Positions 49,583 to 58,781 of a stretch of DNA of 64,000 nt are shown here, one piece after another (the stretch's first letter is position 1; every line of letters starts with the position of its first letter). Under the pieces are notes generated by a model that saw nothing but the letters and a program-made list of their open reading frames with translations, did no database searches and was not told the DNA's origin. This stretch comes from Corynebacterium spheniscorum (GTDB lineage: Bacteria > Actinomycetota > Actinomycetes > Mycobacteriales > Mycobacteriaceae): positions 50,211-114,210 of the forward strand of contig NZ_FOPJ01000008.1 in NCBI RefSeq assembly GCF_900113445.1, in the 5' to 3' direction. The position numbers were made by a program, and so were the translations under genes.

Positions 49583-50110
49583 ATGCGTGGAGACGGCGAC
49601 GGTTGGGCACAAGGACCTCAAGGCACCAAAGTATGGGGACGCTATGGGGCCGCTGGATTAATGCTATTGGCCGCAGCACCAGACCAAGACCTAGAAGAAA
49701 TCAAGGTGCTCCTCCAACACCGAGCTCCCTGGACTAACCAAGGAAACACCTGGGGACTTCCTGGTGGAGCACGAGACTCCCACGAAAGCGCCGCGGAAGC
49801 AGCAGTGCGCGAAAGCGTCGAAGAAGCGGGCATTGATCCCACAGCCGTTGAGGTATTAGAAGAAATCCTCACCTGCGGGCCGTTTACGCCGGGAGAAGAT
49901 GCCGCGATGGCCGATGGGGAACCTGTGGGTTGGAGCTACACGACAGTATTGGCGCGCACGAGCTCCGGGGAAGAAATCGACACCACCGCTAACGAAGAAT
50001 CCTTGGAATTAAGGTGGGTGGCTTTCAAAGACTTAAAAAACCTGCCTTTATTGCCTGCATTCGAGGCCTCTTTGGCGACTTTGAAAGAACACCTAGCCAA
50101 GCACCTCTAG
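49583..50110 (+). CDS. Nudix hydrolase
   Basis: 175 residues. A complete Nudix box (about 62-84): G, five residues, E, seven residues, RESVEEAGI. Preceded by WGLPGG. The enzyme hydrolyses a nucleoside diphosphate linked to another group; substrate unknown, possibly an oxidised nucleotide (MutT-like). It lies between glnX and an ABC transporter. Confidence 0.88.
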   Translation: MRGDGDGWAQGPQGTKVWGRYGAAGLMLLAAAPDQDLEEIKVLLQHRAPWTNQGNTWGLPGGARDSHESAAEAAVRESVEEAGIDPTAVEVLEEILTCGPFTPGEDAAMADGEPVGWSYTTVLARTSSGEEIDTTANEESLELRWVAFKDLKNLPLLPAFEASLATLKEHLAKHL

Positions 50111-50156
50111 GAACTCAAGATCCATGAGAATGCCAAGTTGTGGCACTGTATAAGTC

Positions 50157-51131
50157 ATGATTGAAGTCAACGGACTCACCAAGATATATGGCAAAGTCCG
50201 AGCGGTCGATGATTTAAGCTTCACCGTCAAGCCCGGAGTAGTAACTGGTTTTCTAGGGCCCAATGGCGCTGGAAAATCCACCACCATGCGGATGATTGTG
50301 GGCTTGGATAATCCCAATGCCGGAAGCGCCACCATTGATGGGGTGCGTTATCGCGATATTCCGCGGCCGTTGACCAAGGTTGGGGCACTGCTTGATGCTA
50401 AAGCGCTGCACCCTAACCGCAAGGCGATTAATCACCTGCGGTGGATGGCGAAGTCCAATGGGCTGCCTACTAGCCGCGTAGATGAAGTCCTGGCCCTCGT
50501 GGGGCTGGTTGATGTGGCAAAGAAACCTGCTGGCGGATACTCACTAGGCATGGGGCAACGCCTCGGCCTAGCTGGCGCGCTACTAGGTGATCCGGAAGTT
50601 CTGATCCTGGATGAGCCAGTCAATGGCCTGGATCCAGAAGGCATCCGTTGGGTCCGTGGCCTCTTAAGGGGCTTGGCTAGTGAAGGCCGTAGCATTTTGG
50701 TGAGCTCTCACCTGCTGTCAGAGATGGCCCAAACCGCTGATGATCTGGTGGTTATTGGGCGTGGCCGGTTGGTGGCGCAGTGTTCAACCTATGAGTTCAT
50801 CCGCCAACATTCTGAATCTACTGTGGTGGTGCGCACCGAGCATCCATTGGAATTCGCCCAGGCGCTTAAGAGCGAGGGCATTGAGTTTTCAACCCGGGTA
50901 GATGAAGAGCAGCGCGGACAGTTCGTCATTCCGCAGCAAAGCACGGACTATATCGGCGCCCTGGCCTATAGCTATGGGGTGTTGGTGAAGGAATTGCGTT
51001 TGGAAAAGGCTTCCTTGGAAGACGCATTTATGGAAATGACAGGCGATAGTTTGGAACACCACGCTGACCTACCAGAACACTATCGGCAAGGGCTTGTCCC
51101 AGCTGCTGCTAAAGAACAGGAGGCCAAATAA
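50157..51131 (+). CDS. ABC transporter ATP-binding protein (ABC-2/DrrA type)
   Basis: 324 residues. Walker A GPNGAGKST (about 38-46), signature YSLGMGQRLGLA, Walker B VLILDEPVNGLDPEG, and a C-terminal extension of about 100 residues typical of drug-export DrrA-like ATPases. It overlaps the permease gene (TAATG), so the pair form one exporter. Substrate unknown. Confidence 0.92.
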   Translation: MIEVNGLTKIYGKVRAVDDLSFTVKPGVVTGFLGPNGAGKSTTMRMIVGLDNPNAGSATIDGVRYRDIPRPLTKVGALLDAKALHPNRKAINHLRWMAKSNGLPTSRVDEVLALVGLVDVAKKPAGGYSLGMGQRLGLAGALLGDPEVLILDEPVNGLDPEGIRWVRGLLRGLASEGRSILVSSHLLSEMAQTADDLVVIGRGRLVAQCSTYEFIRQHSESTVVVRTEHPLEFAQALKSEGIEFSTRVDEEQRGQFVIPQQSTDYIGALAYSYGVLVKELRLEKASLEDAFMEMTGDSLEHHADLPEHYRQGLVPAAAKEQEAK

Positions 51132-51898
51132 TGAGTGCCTTCTTCCACACCCTAGGTTCTGAATGGTCGAAACTGCGCACCACCCGCGGCTTTTGGTGGG
51201 CGAGCTTCGCCTTCGTCTTCGTTTCCCTCATGGGTGCATTCCTAGTATCCAGGTCCCCAGCTTTCGATGCCCCGGATGCGCCACCACCCGCCGCAGACAC
51301 CGTGGTGGCAATGATGTGGGTGATGGGCTTTATTGCCATCGCAGTATTAGCGATCATGGTGGTCACGGCGGAATATCGTCATAACTACCAATCGGTGACC
51401 TTCTTAATGAACCCGCACCGCTGGATGGTGGCTTTAGCCAAGTGGCTATTGACCGTGCTGATTGTGGCCGCGTTGACCTTCATTACGGTGCTGATTGCGC
51501 TGTACATTGTGCGTTTCGTCTCGCCATCTCCGGTGGCGAAGGACTTCAACCCCTTTGATGATGAGGCTGCGCTGCGGGTGATGTGGCGCTATCCGGTAGC
51601 TACTGCACTCACGGCAACGTTTGCTCAAGGCTTGGCCTGGATTCTGCGCCAAACCGCGGGTGCGGTGGGGATTTTCATTCTCTTCTTCGCCATCTTGGAG
51701 ATCGCTTTATCCTTCATCCCGAAGTGGGGTGACAAGATCTCCGAGTGGGTACCCTTCGGGATTCTTAATCGCTTTGTGGGTGAGAGCTTCCCACCAGATT
51801 TTGCGCTGAATACCTGGACCGCTTTGGGGTATTTCGCAGCCTGGGCTTTCGGCCTCTTGATTTTGGGCATAGTGGCTTTGGAGCGCCGCGATGCCTAA
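51131..51898 (+). CDS. ABC-2 type permease
   Basis: 255 residues with six hydrophobic segments: about 20-40, 60-82, 105-130, 155-185, 190-210 and 230-250. The start overlaps the ATPase stop by one base. Partner of the preceding ATPase; a terminator follows. Confidence 0.88.
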   Translation: MSAFFHTLGSEWSKLRTTRGFWWASFAFVFVSLMGAFLVSRSPAFDAPDAPPPAADTVVAMMWVMGFIAIAVLAIMVVTAEYRHNYQSVTFLMNPHRWMVALAKWLLTVLIVAALTFITVLIALYIVRFVSPSPVAKDFNPFDDEAALRVMWRYPVATALTATFAQGLAWILRQTAGAVGIFILFFAILEIALSFIPKWGDKISEWVPFGILNRFVGESFPPDFALNTWTALGYFAAWAFGLLILGIVALERRDA

Positions 51899-51950
51899 AC
51901 GCTAACCCTCCTGAGACCCATGCGGAGATAGCCACAGCTGGCCGACCCCC

Positions 51951-51986
51951 TCACCCTGCACATGTGTGTGCAGGGTGAAGGTTTTT
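51951..51986 (+). terminator. Terminator of the ABC operon
   Basis: TCACCCTGCA (51951-51960) pairs with TGCAGGGTGA (51969-51978), then AGGTTTTTTG. Confidence 0.85.
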
Positions 51987-52169
51987 TGAGGGGTGCGTTA
52001 TTCCATCCGCCTACCCAGGCCGGAAACACCCATGAGGTGTGGCATAGCGTGGGCCTTGTGCGAACCGTTAGTAGCGCTGATGCCCGGGGGCACGCCGATC
52101 TCGGGGAAAGCCCTGGGTATATTAGCTGAATACCTCTCCCTGGTCTTTTTGTGTAACTAAGTGAATGTG

Positions 52170-53402
52170 ATGAGTACTCAACCTGCGGATCGTAGCCAGC
52201 CGAAACAAGCGCTGACCTTGCCTTTGTTGGCGGGGCTGGCGCTGCTTTCGGCGTCGGGGCCGTTGGCGACGGATATGTATTTGCCGGCGCTGCCGGTGAT
52301 TGTGGACGACCTGGCGACCAGCCCGGCGATGGTGCAGCTGACTTTGTCCGGGTTCATGCTGGGGCTCGGGGTGGGGCAGCTGATCATTGGGCCGATTTCG
52401 GATTCCCTGGGGCGCCGGGGGCTGCTGATTGCGGGCGCCTTTTTGCAGCTTATGGCCTCGGTTGGGTGCGCGGTGGCGCCGGATATGACCACCTTGATTG
52501 TGACTCGTTTGCTGCAAGGTTTAGGTGGCGGGGCGTGCGTGGTGTTGGCGCGTGCGGTGGTGCCGGATCTGGCGAAAGGCCGTGAGGCGGCGAAGGGTTT
52601 TGCGCTGCTGATGACGATTCAGGCGATCGCGCCGATTGTGGCGCCGATTGCTGGTGGCTTTTTGCTTGAGCCGATTGGTTGGCGGGGGTTGTTCTGGGTG
52701 CTAGCCGGGATCGCGGCGCTGCAATTGACGGTGCCACTATTTTTAGTGCGCGAATCGAAGCCGGTGGAGGAGCGCAGTCCGGCGAGTGTGCGCGGCATTA
52801 TGGCGAATTACCATTATGTGCTGAGTAATCCGGTGTTTCGCTGGTATGTGGTGGCCTTTGGCTTCAGTTTTTCGGTGATGTTTAGTTATATTGCGGCATC
52901 ATCTTTTGTGATTCAGGGGCATTTGGGGCTTAGCCCGCAGGTGTACTCCATTATTTTCGGGGTAAACGCGATGGGGCTGATGGCCAGCAATATGTTGAAT
53001 GCGCGGCTGGTGGATCGTATTGCTCCGGCGAAGATTCTGCGCACAGCACTCAGCGTAATGGCGGTGGCGAGTGCGCTGATTGTGGTGACGGCTTTAAGTA
53101 AACCCACCGCGGTGTTGATTTTGCCTCTGCTTTTTATTGCGGTCAGCCAGATCGGCATGGTGATGGGTAATGCCATGGCGGTGGGCACCGGTTATGTGCG
53201 GGCGCGCGCTGGTTCGGGAACGGCCTTGATGGGTTTTAGCCAATTCTTCTTAGCCGCGCTTTTAAGTCCCCTGATGGGGTTGGGTTCGAACCCGACCTTG
53301 ACGATGGGGTTGGGGATGTTGGTCTCTGCCTGCATTGCTTTATGTGGCACCGTGATGGGCGGGCGTGTGGCGGCGCGCCGTGGGATGGGAAGCGGGGAGT
53401 AG
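52170..53402 (+). CDS. Bcr/CflA-type multidrug efflux MFS transporter
   Basis: 410 residues from ATG 52170 (GTG 52161 also in frame). Twelve hydrophobic helices. SASGPLATDMYLPALPVI is the Bcr/CflA signature, LGVGQLIIGPISDSLGRR the MFS motif A. Exports drugs such as chloramphenicol or bicyclomycin in relatives; the substrate here is unknown. No Shine-Dalgarno sequence; convergent with the cardiolipin synthase gene. Confidence 0.9.
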   Translation: MSTQPADRSQPKQALTLPLLAGLALLSASGPLATDMYLPALPVIVDDLATSPAMVQLTLSGFMLGLGVGQLIIGPISDSLGRRGLLIAGAFLQLMASVGCAVAPDMTTLIVTRLLQGLGGGACVVLARAVVPDLAKGREAAKGFALLMTIQAIAPIVAPIAGGFLLEPIGWRGLFWVLAGIAALQLTVPLFLVRESKPVEERSPASVRGIMANYHYVLSNPVFRWYVVAFGFSFSVMFSYIAASSFVIQGHLGLSPQVYSIIFGVNAMGLMASNMLNARLVDRIAPAKILRTALSVMAVASALIVVTALSKPTAVLILPLLFIAVSQIGMVMGNAMAVGTGYVRARAGSGTALMGFSQFFLAALLSPLMGLGSNPTLTMGLGMLVSACIALCGTVMGGRVAARRGMGSGE

Positions 53403-53440
53403 CGGAGCAGCGGGGGCTGCGGCGTTTATTGGAGCGCGGA

Positions 53441-54967
53441 TTATTGAAGCGCGGAGGTCAGCTTCGCCACATTATCTACATAGCGGCGCAGGTAGCTGCG
53501 CTGGGCCCATTCCTTTTCCGTCAGCTCCCGGCACACCCGGCGATAAGCGGTGGTGAGCTCATTGAGTTCATCAATGAGATTGCCGTGGCTGACCATCAAA
53601 GAGATCTCGTAGTTCAACCCAAAGCTGCGCATATCCATATTTGAGGAGCCCAGCACGCCTACTGGTTCGCCACCTTCAGTATCCGGATCAGAGAGCATGA
53701 ACTTGGTGTGCAATACGTAGGGTTCGGGGAAAAGGAAGATCCTTACGCCGGCTTCTAGGAGTGCCCGATAATAAGAGGATTGCGCGTGATGCACTAAGAA
53801 TTGATCGGCTTTTTCCGAAACATAAAGCTCCACCTGCACCCCGCGGTAACAGGCGGTGGTAATGGCCTCAAGCAGGGACTCATCCGGGATGAAATAGGGG
53901 CTACACAGCACCAAACGATCCTTGGCGTGGTGCACCAGGGAGGTAAACATCCGCAGGTTCGGTTCGGTGGAATATCCCGGCCCGGAGGGCACTAATTGCA
54001 AAATATTGACATCTTCAATGGTGGAAATCGCATCGGAAGAGCTCAACGCCTCATAGCTTAATTCCGGATGAAGTTTTTGCTTCGGCAGCGTGAGAGCCTC
54101 TTCGGTTTCTTGGCACCAGTCGGTGGCAAACACCATGTCCATGGAGCTGACGATGGGGCCTTCTAACTCCACCATCGCATCGATCCATTGGCGACGTACC
54201 TTGGTGTGTTTATTCACCAAATAGGAGCGGTCGATCATGTTCTGGGAGCCCAAGAAACCGCGTTCACCATCAATGATGAGCATTTTGCGGTGGTTGCGTA
54301 GATCCGGGCGGCGGAAGCGCAGCTTCCAGGGGCGAAGCGGCAACATGACTTCCCAGTTCACCCCAATGGCTGTGAGCCTTCGCCCTAGGTTCCAATAGCC
54401 GGGGTATTTGAGGCTGCCTACTTGATCAAAGAGTAGGCGCACGGTGACCCCGCGTTTCACCGCATTTTCCATGGCGCGGAAGAAACAATCGGTGGTGTCA
54501 TCCCAGGCCATGATGTAGATCTCTACGTGCACATATTCTTTGGCACCATCAATGGCTTCGGCCATGCGTCTAATGGTGAGGTCATAGTCTGTCCATAACC
54601 CCAGGTTGAGGCCTGCGACCGCGGGCATACGGGTAAGTCTGCGGTTTAAGGCCACCACGGATTGTTGGGCGGGGCTGAGTTGTACAGCTGGGGGATGATC
54701 CGGCACGCCAGCTTGGACATCTTGGATAAGGAGGTTGGCTTCTTGTTGGATGCGGTGACGACGCCGATTGATATAGGGGCTGCCCATCAGCAAGAAGAGC
54801 GGCAAACCAATAAAAGGCAGCAGCAAAATGGCGAGCAACCAGGCAGTTGAGGAACTAGGTCGGCGTCCTTCTGGGACAAAGCCAATGGCCACGATCTTGA
54901 TCGCATAGTCGATGATCAGGCCAATGGTCTGCCACATCTCCAAGTTGATCTGGAGCGAAGTACTCAC
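53441..54967 (-). CDS. cls: Cardiolipin synthase (phospholipase D family)
   Basis: 508 residues. Two N-terminal membrane helices (about 10-30, 45-65), then two PLD catalytic motifs: HRKMLIID (about 222) and HTKFMLSD with GSSNMD (about 425-445). The enzyme condenses two phosphatidylglycerol molecules to cardiolipin in bacterial cls types. It lies 14 bp downstream of xthA in the same direction, possibly cotranscribed. Confidence 0.93.
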   Translation of the reverse strand: MSTSLQINLEMWQTIGLIIDYAIKIVAIGFVPEGRRPSSSTAWLLAILLLPFIGLPLFLLMGSPYINRRRHRIQQEANLLIQDVQAGVPDHPPAVQLSPAQQSVVALNRRLTRMPAVAGLNLGLWTDYDLTIRRMAEAIDGAKEYVHVEIYIMAWDDTTDCFFRAMENAVKRGVTVRLLFDQVGSLKYPGYWNLGRRLTAIGVNWEVMLPLRPWKLRFRRPDLRNHRKMLIIDGERGFLGSQNMIDRSYLVNKHTKVRRQWIDAMVELEGPIVSSMDMVFATDWCQETEEALTLPKQKLHPELSYEALSSSDAISTIEDVNILQLVPSGPGYSTEPNLRMFTSLVHHAKDRLVLCSPYFIPDESLLEAITTACYRGVQVELYVSEKADQFLVHHAQSSYYRALLEAGVRIFLFPEPYVLHTKFMLSDPDTEGGEPVGVLGSSNMDMRSFGLNYEISLMVSHGNLIDELNELTTAYRRVCRELTEKEWAQRSYLRRYVDNVAKLTSALQ

Positions 54968-54981
54968 TGCATCGCGCTCCC

Positions 54982-55839
54982 TTAATCCTCAGAGTCAAAT
55001 GAAGAAGCTGCAGTGCCCTCCGAACCCCGAGGGGTCTTCGGCACCTCATACTCCACAATCACCGGCGCATGATCAGAAGCCTTCTGGGCAGCGCGTGCCT
55101 GCTTATCCACCTGCGCGGATACCGCCACCTTCGCTAAAGCCGGGGAGGCGAGCTGATAATCAATGCGCATGCCCTCATCGCGATCAAAACGAAACCTCTG
55201 ATAATCCCAATAGGTCCAGGAGTTCTTGCTTAACTCCCCAGCAATATCGCGCAGTTGCCCGGCATCCATGAGGTCTTCTAAAGCCACGCGCTCAGCGGGG
55301 GTCACATGGGTTTTCCCGCGGAAGAATTCTCGGTCCCACACATCCTCATCGCGCCGGGCCACATTGAAATCCCCCACTAAAGCCATGAGTTGCTCGGGCT
55401 CTGCTGCTAATTCCTGGCGCACATGGTTGCGCAGGGCATACAGCCAGCGCAGCTTGTAGTCATAATGCCGATCAAAAATGCTGCGGCCATTGGGTACATA
55501 AAGGCTCCACACCCGCACCCCACCACAGAGGGCGCCAACGGCGCGGGGTTCTAATTCCTGTGGGGCATCAGCATCTTTGTGGAAGCGCGGTTGCCCAGGG
55601 AAGCTGCGCTGCACATCAGCTAGACCCACGCGGGAAAGTAAAGCCACGCCATTCCACTGATTAACCCCTACGTGGGCAACCGCGTAGCCTAAGTCTTCAA
55701 AAAGTTCTGCCGGGAATTGTTTGTCCTGGCATTTAGTTTCCTGCACCGCTAACACGTCGATGTCACGTTGCTTCAAAAAGTCAACAATGTGCTGTTTCCG
55801 TGTTCGCGCGGAATTGACATTCCAAGTGGCCAAGCGCAT
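54982..55839 (-). CDS. xthA: Exodeoxyribonuclease III (AP endonuclease)
   Basis: 285 residues. TWNVNSARTRKQHIVDFL, VQETKCQDKQFP (metal-binding Glu), YVPNGRSI, GDFNVARRDEDVWD and SDHAPVIVEY are the EEP-family motifs. It cleaves abasic sites and trims 3' ends. The order def, GNAT gene, xthA on one strand matches the mycobacterial Rv0429c-Rv0427c segment. Confidence 0.95.
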   Translation of the reverse strand: MRLATWNVNSARTRKQHIVDFLKQRDIDVLAVQETKCQDKQFPAELFEDLGYAVAHVGVNQWNGVALLSRVGLADVQRSFPGQPRFHKDADAPQELEPRAVGALCGGVRVWSLYVPNGRSIFDRHYDYKLRWLYALRNHVRQELAAEPEQLMALVGDFNVARRDEDVWDREFFRGKTHVTPAERVALEDLMDAGQLRDIAGELSKNSWTYWDYQRFRFDRDEGMRIDYQLASPALAKVAVSAQVDKQARAAQKASDHAPVIVEYEVPKTPRGSEGTAASSFDSED

Positions 55840-55906
55840 GGATCATAGCCTACCTACCACCCCGCAATGCGGGGAAGAGCAGGTTGGCGATATGTATTTC
55901 CAATTT

Positions 55907-57037
55907 TTATTCGGAGGTGATCTGCTCGGCATAGCGATGCCGATGATGCTCCCGGAAACCCAGGTTGTGATACAAGCCAATACCAGCCTTATTGCTGGCA
56001 ATGACCTGCAAATACACCTGCGCGGCACCACAAGCAGCACCCCAGGCCATCATCTCGGCACCCAAGCGGGTACCCAACCCCCGGCGCCGCCACTGCGGTG
56101 TCACCTCCACCGCGGAATACCCCAACAGCAGGGGATCATCAGCATCACAGGGATCCTCAAAACCACCCCGGGTTAAAGTCCCACGGGTAATCGCCAGGGT
56201 TTCCCCAGCCTCATTGACCAATCGCCCAAAAGCCATCTGCCCTTCAATGCGGGTGCGCAATAATTCCAGGGCCTTGGTGGGCAAAGGTTTCCCGCGGAAA
56301 TGGTAGAGGCTTAGCCACTCATCATCGGGTTGATCATCAATCTGGAAGCGAATGCCCTGTTGTTCTTCCCGCAGCTTATGAAGCAGCGCGCTGAGCTCTT
56401 CATCCTCGGCCTCCACGCCGCCGAGTAAGTCGCGCACCATCACAATAATCTCCGGGCCCAGGCGCCAGGAACCCCCAAAGGCGCCAGCGCCAGAACCACC
56501 CTCAGAACCACCAGCACCCCCAGCACGCTCAATTGCCGTCAACCTTCTTAATACCGGATTCCCAATCCGCTCCGGAATCAAAATCCGCGCCGGCAACTCA
56601 TAAGACTCATAAAACTCACAAATCTCCGCCAAGGGCACCTGCTCAAACGCCGCCGTTGGCCCCAACGGCGCAGCCGAGTTCGACCGCTCCGTCACACCAT
56701 CCCCAGCCCGCAATAACCACGGCCCCACCCAGCGGTGCTCAATCCCGGGGAAGGCCCGCGCGGTGGCATGCTCCAGCGCACGAATATCCGAATTTCGGAT
56801 CCGCCGCGGACTCAGCTTCTTCAAAATCTTCACCTGCTGCGGCGGAATCTCAATCACCGGCGCATCAGAAACAAACCCACCTACCGACTGCGGGCGGATC
56901 TGCAGCGGATCCACACTGATCACATGCCCAATCACATCGGATAAATGCCCCGGCGTATCCGGCAGTATGCGGCGCACCACCACGCGGTCGCCAATGGCAG
57001 GTTCATCGGAGCGAAATACCCCGTGCAAGGAACCCAT
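55907..57037 (-). CDS. GNAT family acetyltransferase (Rv0428c-like)
   Basis: 376 residues. The first ~70 residues form an SH3-like beta domain (GDRVVVRRILPD...VIGHVISVDP). The GNAT core is C-terminal (about 260-370) with RRRGLGTRLGAEMMAWGAACG as the acetyl-CoA loop and LYHNLGFREHHRHRYAEQ as the final strand. A Gly-rich low-complexity run lies at about 160-185. Target unknown. It begins 5 nt after the def stop, hence an operon. Confidence 0.88.
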   Translation of the reverse strand: MGSLHGVFRSDEPAIGDRVVVRRILPDTPGHLSDVIGHVISVDPLQIRPQSVGGFVSDAPVIEIPPQQVKILKKLSPRRIRNSDIRALEHATARAFPGIEHRWVGPWLLRAGDGVTERSNSAAPLGPTAAFEQVPLAEICEFYESYELPARILIPERIGNPVLRRLTAIERAGGAGGSEGGSGAGAFGGSWRLGPEIIVMVRDLLGGVEAEDEELSALLHKLREEQQGIRFQIDDQPDDEWLSLYHFRGKPLPTKALELLRTRIEGQMAFGRLVNEAGETLAITRGTLTRGGFEDPCDADDPLLLGYSAVEVTPQWRRRGLGTRLGAEMMAWGAACGAAQVYLQVIASNKAGIGLYHNLGFREHHRHRYAEQITSE

Positions 57038-57042
57038 CAGTT

Positions 57043-57639
57043 TTATGCGTCCTCTTCGGCCAGGTCATGGCCAAAGGGGTCCGGGTCCTCACCCGGCATC
57101 CAGGTCAATCCGGCTTCGGTCCAACCATTGCGTTTAATGGTTTTCTTCGCAGCCCGCTTATGGCGCCCCACCAGCACATCGGTATATAAAAACCCATCCA
57201 GGTGCCCCACTTCATGTTGGAAGCAGCGCGCTAAAAACCCGGTGCCTTCCACTTCCACTGGCTCGCCGTGTTCATCCAAGCCGGTGACTTTCGCCCACTG
57301 CGCGCGCGGGGTCGGCCAGCCTTCCCCGGGTACCGATAAACACCCTTCATCATCGCTGCCATCATCAGCCGGCATGGTTTTGGGGATCTCGGAGGTCTCT
57401 AATACGGGGTTAATAATGCAGCCGCGATGTAAATGCCCTTCATCATCGGGGCAGTGGTACACAAAAATCCTTTTATTCACACCAATTTGGTTGGCGGCTA
57501 ACCCCACCCCATGCGCGGCTTCCATGGTTTCATACATGTCCGCGATCAACTCCTGGAGCTCACTAATTGGCTCGGTTACTTCCTCAGTGGGGTTGTGTAA
57601 TACTGGGTCGCCATGAATCACAATTGGTCGAATAGTCAT
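57043..57639 (-). CDS. def: Peptide deformylase
   Basis: 198 residues. The three deformylase motifs are present: [18 protein letters not shown] and QHEVGHLDG (the usual HExxH, with Gly where many have Asp after V). It removes the formyl group from new N-termini; metal bound by Cys and two His. The ATG is 7 nt from TACACT on the minus strand, so a leaderless mRNA is likely. Divergent from a DUF3263 gene across a shared palindromic -10 region. Confidence 0.95.
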   Translation of the reverse strand: MTIRPIVIHGDPVLHNPTEEVTEPISELQELIADMYETMEAAHGVGLAANQIGVNKRIFVYHCPDDEGHLHRGCIINPVLETSEIPKTMPADDGSDDEGCLSVPGEGWPTPRAQWAKVTGLDEHGEPVEVEGTGFLARCFQHEVGHLDGFLYTDVLVGRHKRAAKKTIKRNGWTEAGLTWMPGEDPDPFGHDLAEEDA

Positions 57640-57640
57640 G

Positions 57641-57655
57641 GCCTACAGTGTAGGC
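57641..57655. promoter_or_regulatory. Palindromic bidirectional -10 region for two leaderless genes
   Basis: GCCTACAGTGTAGGC is a perfect dyad around 57648. The plus strand reads TACAGT (57644-57649) 6 nt before ATG 57656; the minus strand reads TACACT (57652-57647) 7 nt before the def ATG at 57639. The two hexamers overlap by 3 bp, so only one polymerase can open the site at a time. Confidence 0.7.
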
Positions 57656-57895
57656 ATGGATGAGCTCAATGAGATGGATGCCCGCATCCTCAATTTCGAG
57701 GAGCGCGCACCCAAAAGCCTCGGCGCTAAGGAAGATGCCATCCGCAAGCATCTCGGGATCTCCCCCGTCCGCTACTACCAGCGCCTCAACCAGCTCATCG
57801 AAGATCCCACCGCGATCGCCAAAAAACCCATGCTTACCGCGCGTCTGCGCAGGCTCCGGGATCGCCGCCAGGCAGCGTGGCGTTCGCAGCACTAG
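57656..57895 (+). CDS. DUF3263 family protein, HTH-like (Rv0430-like)
   Basis: 79 residues from ATG 57656. MDELNEMDARILNFEERAP, KEDAIRKHLGISPVRYYQRL and RRLRDRR match the small actinobacterial DUF3263 family. The middle resembles a sigma-like HTH (GISPVRYYQRLNQLIED). Function not established. The ATG at 57638 is in frame but overlaps the def start and the -10 region. It precedes the VirR-like gene, as in mycobacteria. Confidence 0.85.
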   Translation: MDELNEMDARILNFEERAPKSLGAKEDAIRKHLGISPVRYYQRLNQLIEDPTAIAKKPMLTARLRRLRDRRQAAWRSQH

Positions 57896-58093
57896 CATTT
57901 GAGCCTTCCTCGAGATCGGTGTCCCCGAAGGTGCGCAGAAATTCCTGGACGCTTCACCCCGGGGTTCGGCATGCCGCACCACACTGTTTAAACTGTAGGG
58001 ACTGCTGTGCTTAAAGGTGATTGCGCGCTAGCCTATTGTTTTTAAGCTCTCCATTAATCTTCAGTCGCTGAAGGGAAGGATGATTCACACACC

Positions 58094-58720
58094 GTGAGCT
58101 CCCACAACCGCCAACCCGATACCCAGGCCGAACCCCCAGCTGACTACTCCGATGAACCCCGCAGCGGCGTCCAAAACCTCCCGCTTCGGGGCCTGGCAAT
58201 GGTGCTTATTGCCGTTGCCGCCCTCCTTGCCCTCTGGGCGATCTACTCCATGAGCCGCACCGAAGCGGCCAATAACGCAGCCTCTAGTACCACCTCTGTT
58301 ACTAGCAGCGCTGCCCCTGCTAGCGCAGCGCCACAATCCCCGGCGCCCGCGCAACCTTCCCCTGCTGAACAACCCCAACCAGCAGAAAGCAGTGCTGAAC
58401 AAACCCCTGCAGCACCCATGGAAGAAGCCACCATCCATGTGTTGAATAACTCCACCCAACAGGGCCTTGCTGCGCAGGTATCCCAAAAACTCACCGGCGA
58501 TCCGAAGTACCATGCCGGCGAAGTGGGCAACCTGCCGAACACCATCCTCTCCGAAAACACCGTTTTCTTTAACCCCGGGGATGCCGCAGCTGAACATGAG
58601 GCCCGCGAATTAGCGACCCGTATTGGTGGAGTGGCCCGCGAACGAATCCCGGAATTACCTCAGGAAACTGAGGGGCCTCATTCCCTCGTTGTGGTGCTGG
58701 TGAACGCACCTGCACTTTAA
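58094..58720 (+). CDS. Membrane-anchored LytR_C domain protein (VirR/Rv0431-like)
   Basis: 208 residues from GTG 58094. One membrane helix (about 33-52, GLAMVLIAVAALLALWAIY), a Ser/Ala/Pro/Gln-rich linker (about 58-110), and a C-terminal LytR_C domain starting ATIHVLNNSTQQGLAAQVSQ. In M. tuberculosis the homologue VirR affects cell envelope integrity and vesicle release. LytR_C partners of LCP enzymes are the family context. Location extracytoplasmic. Confidence 0.85.
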   Translation: MSSHNRQPDTQAEPPADYSDEPRSGVQNLPLRGLAMVLIAVAALLALWAIYSMSRTEAANNAASSTTSVTSSAAPASAAPQSPAPAQPSPAEQPQPAESSAEQTPAAPMEEATIHVLNNSTQQGLAAQVSQKLTGDPKYHAGEVGNLPNTILSENTVFFNPGDAAAEHEARELATRIGGVARERIPELPQETEGPHSLVVVLVNAPAL

Positions 58721-58781
58721 GCCGCGCCGTGGCGTGCCCTGCCCAACACACTCCGCGACCAAGATGTAGTGAATCCACATT

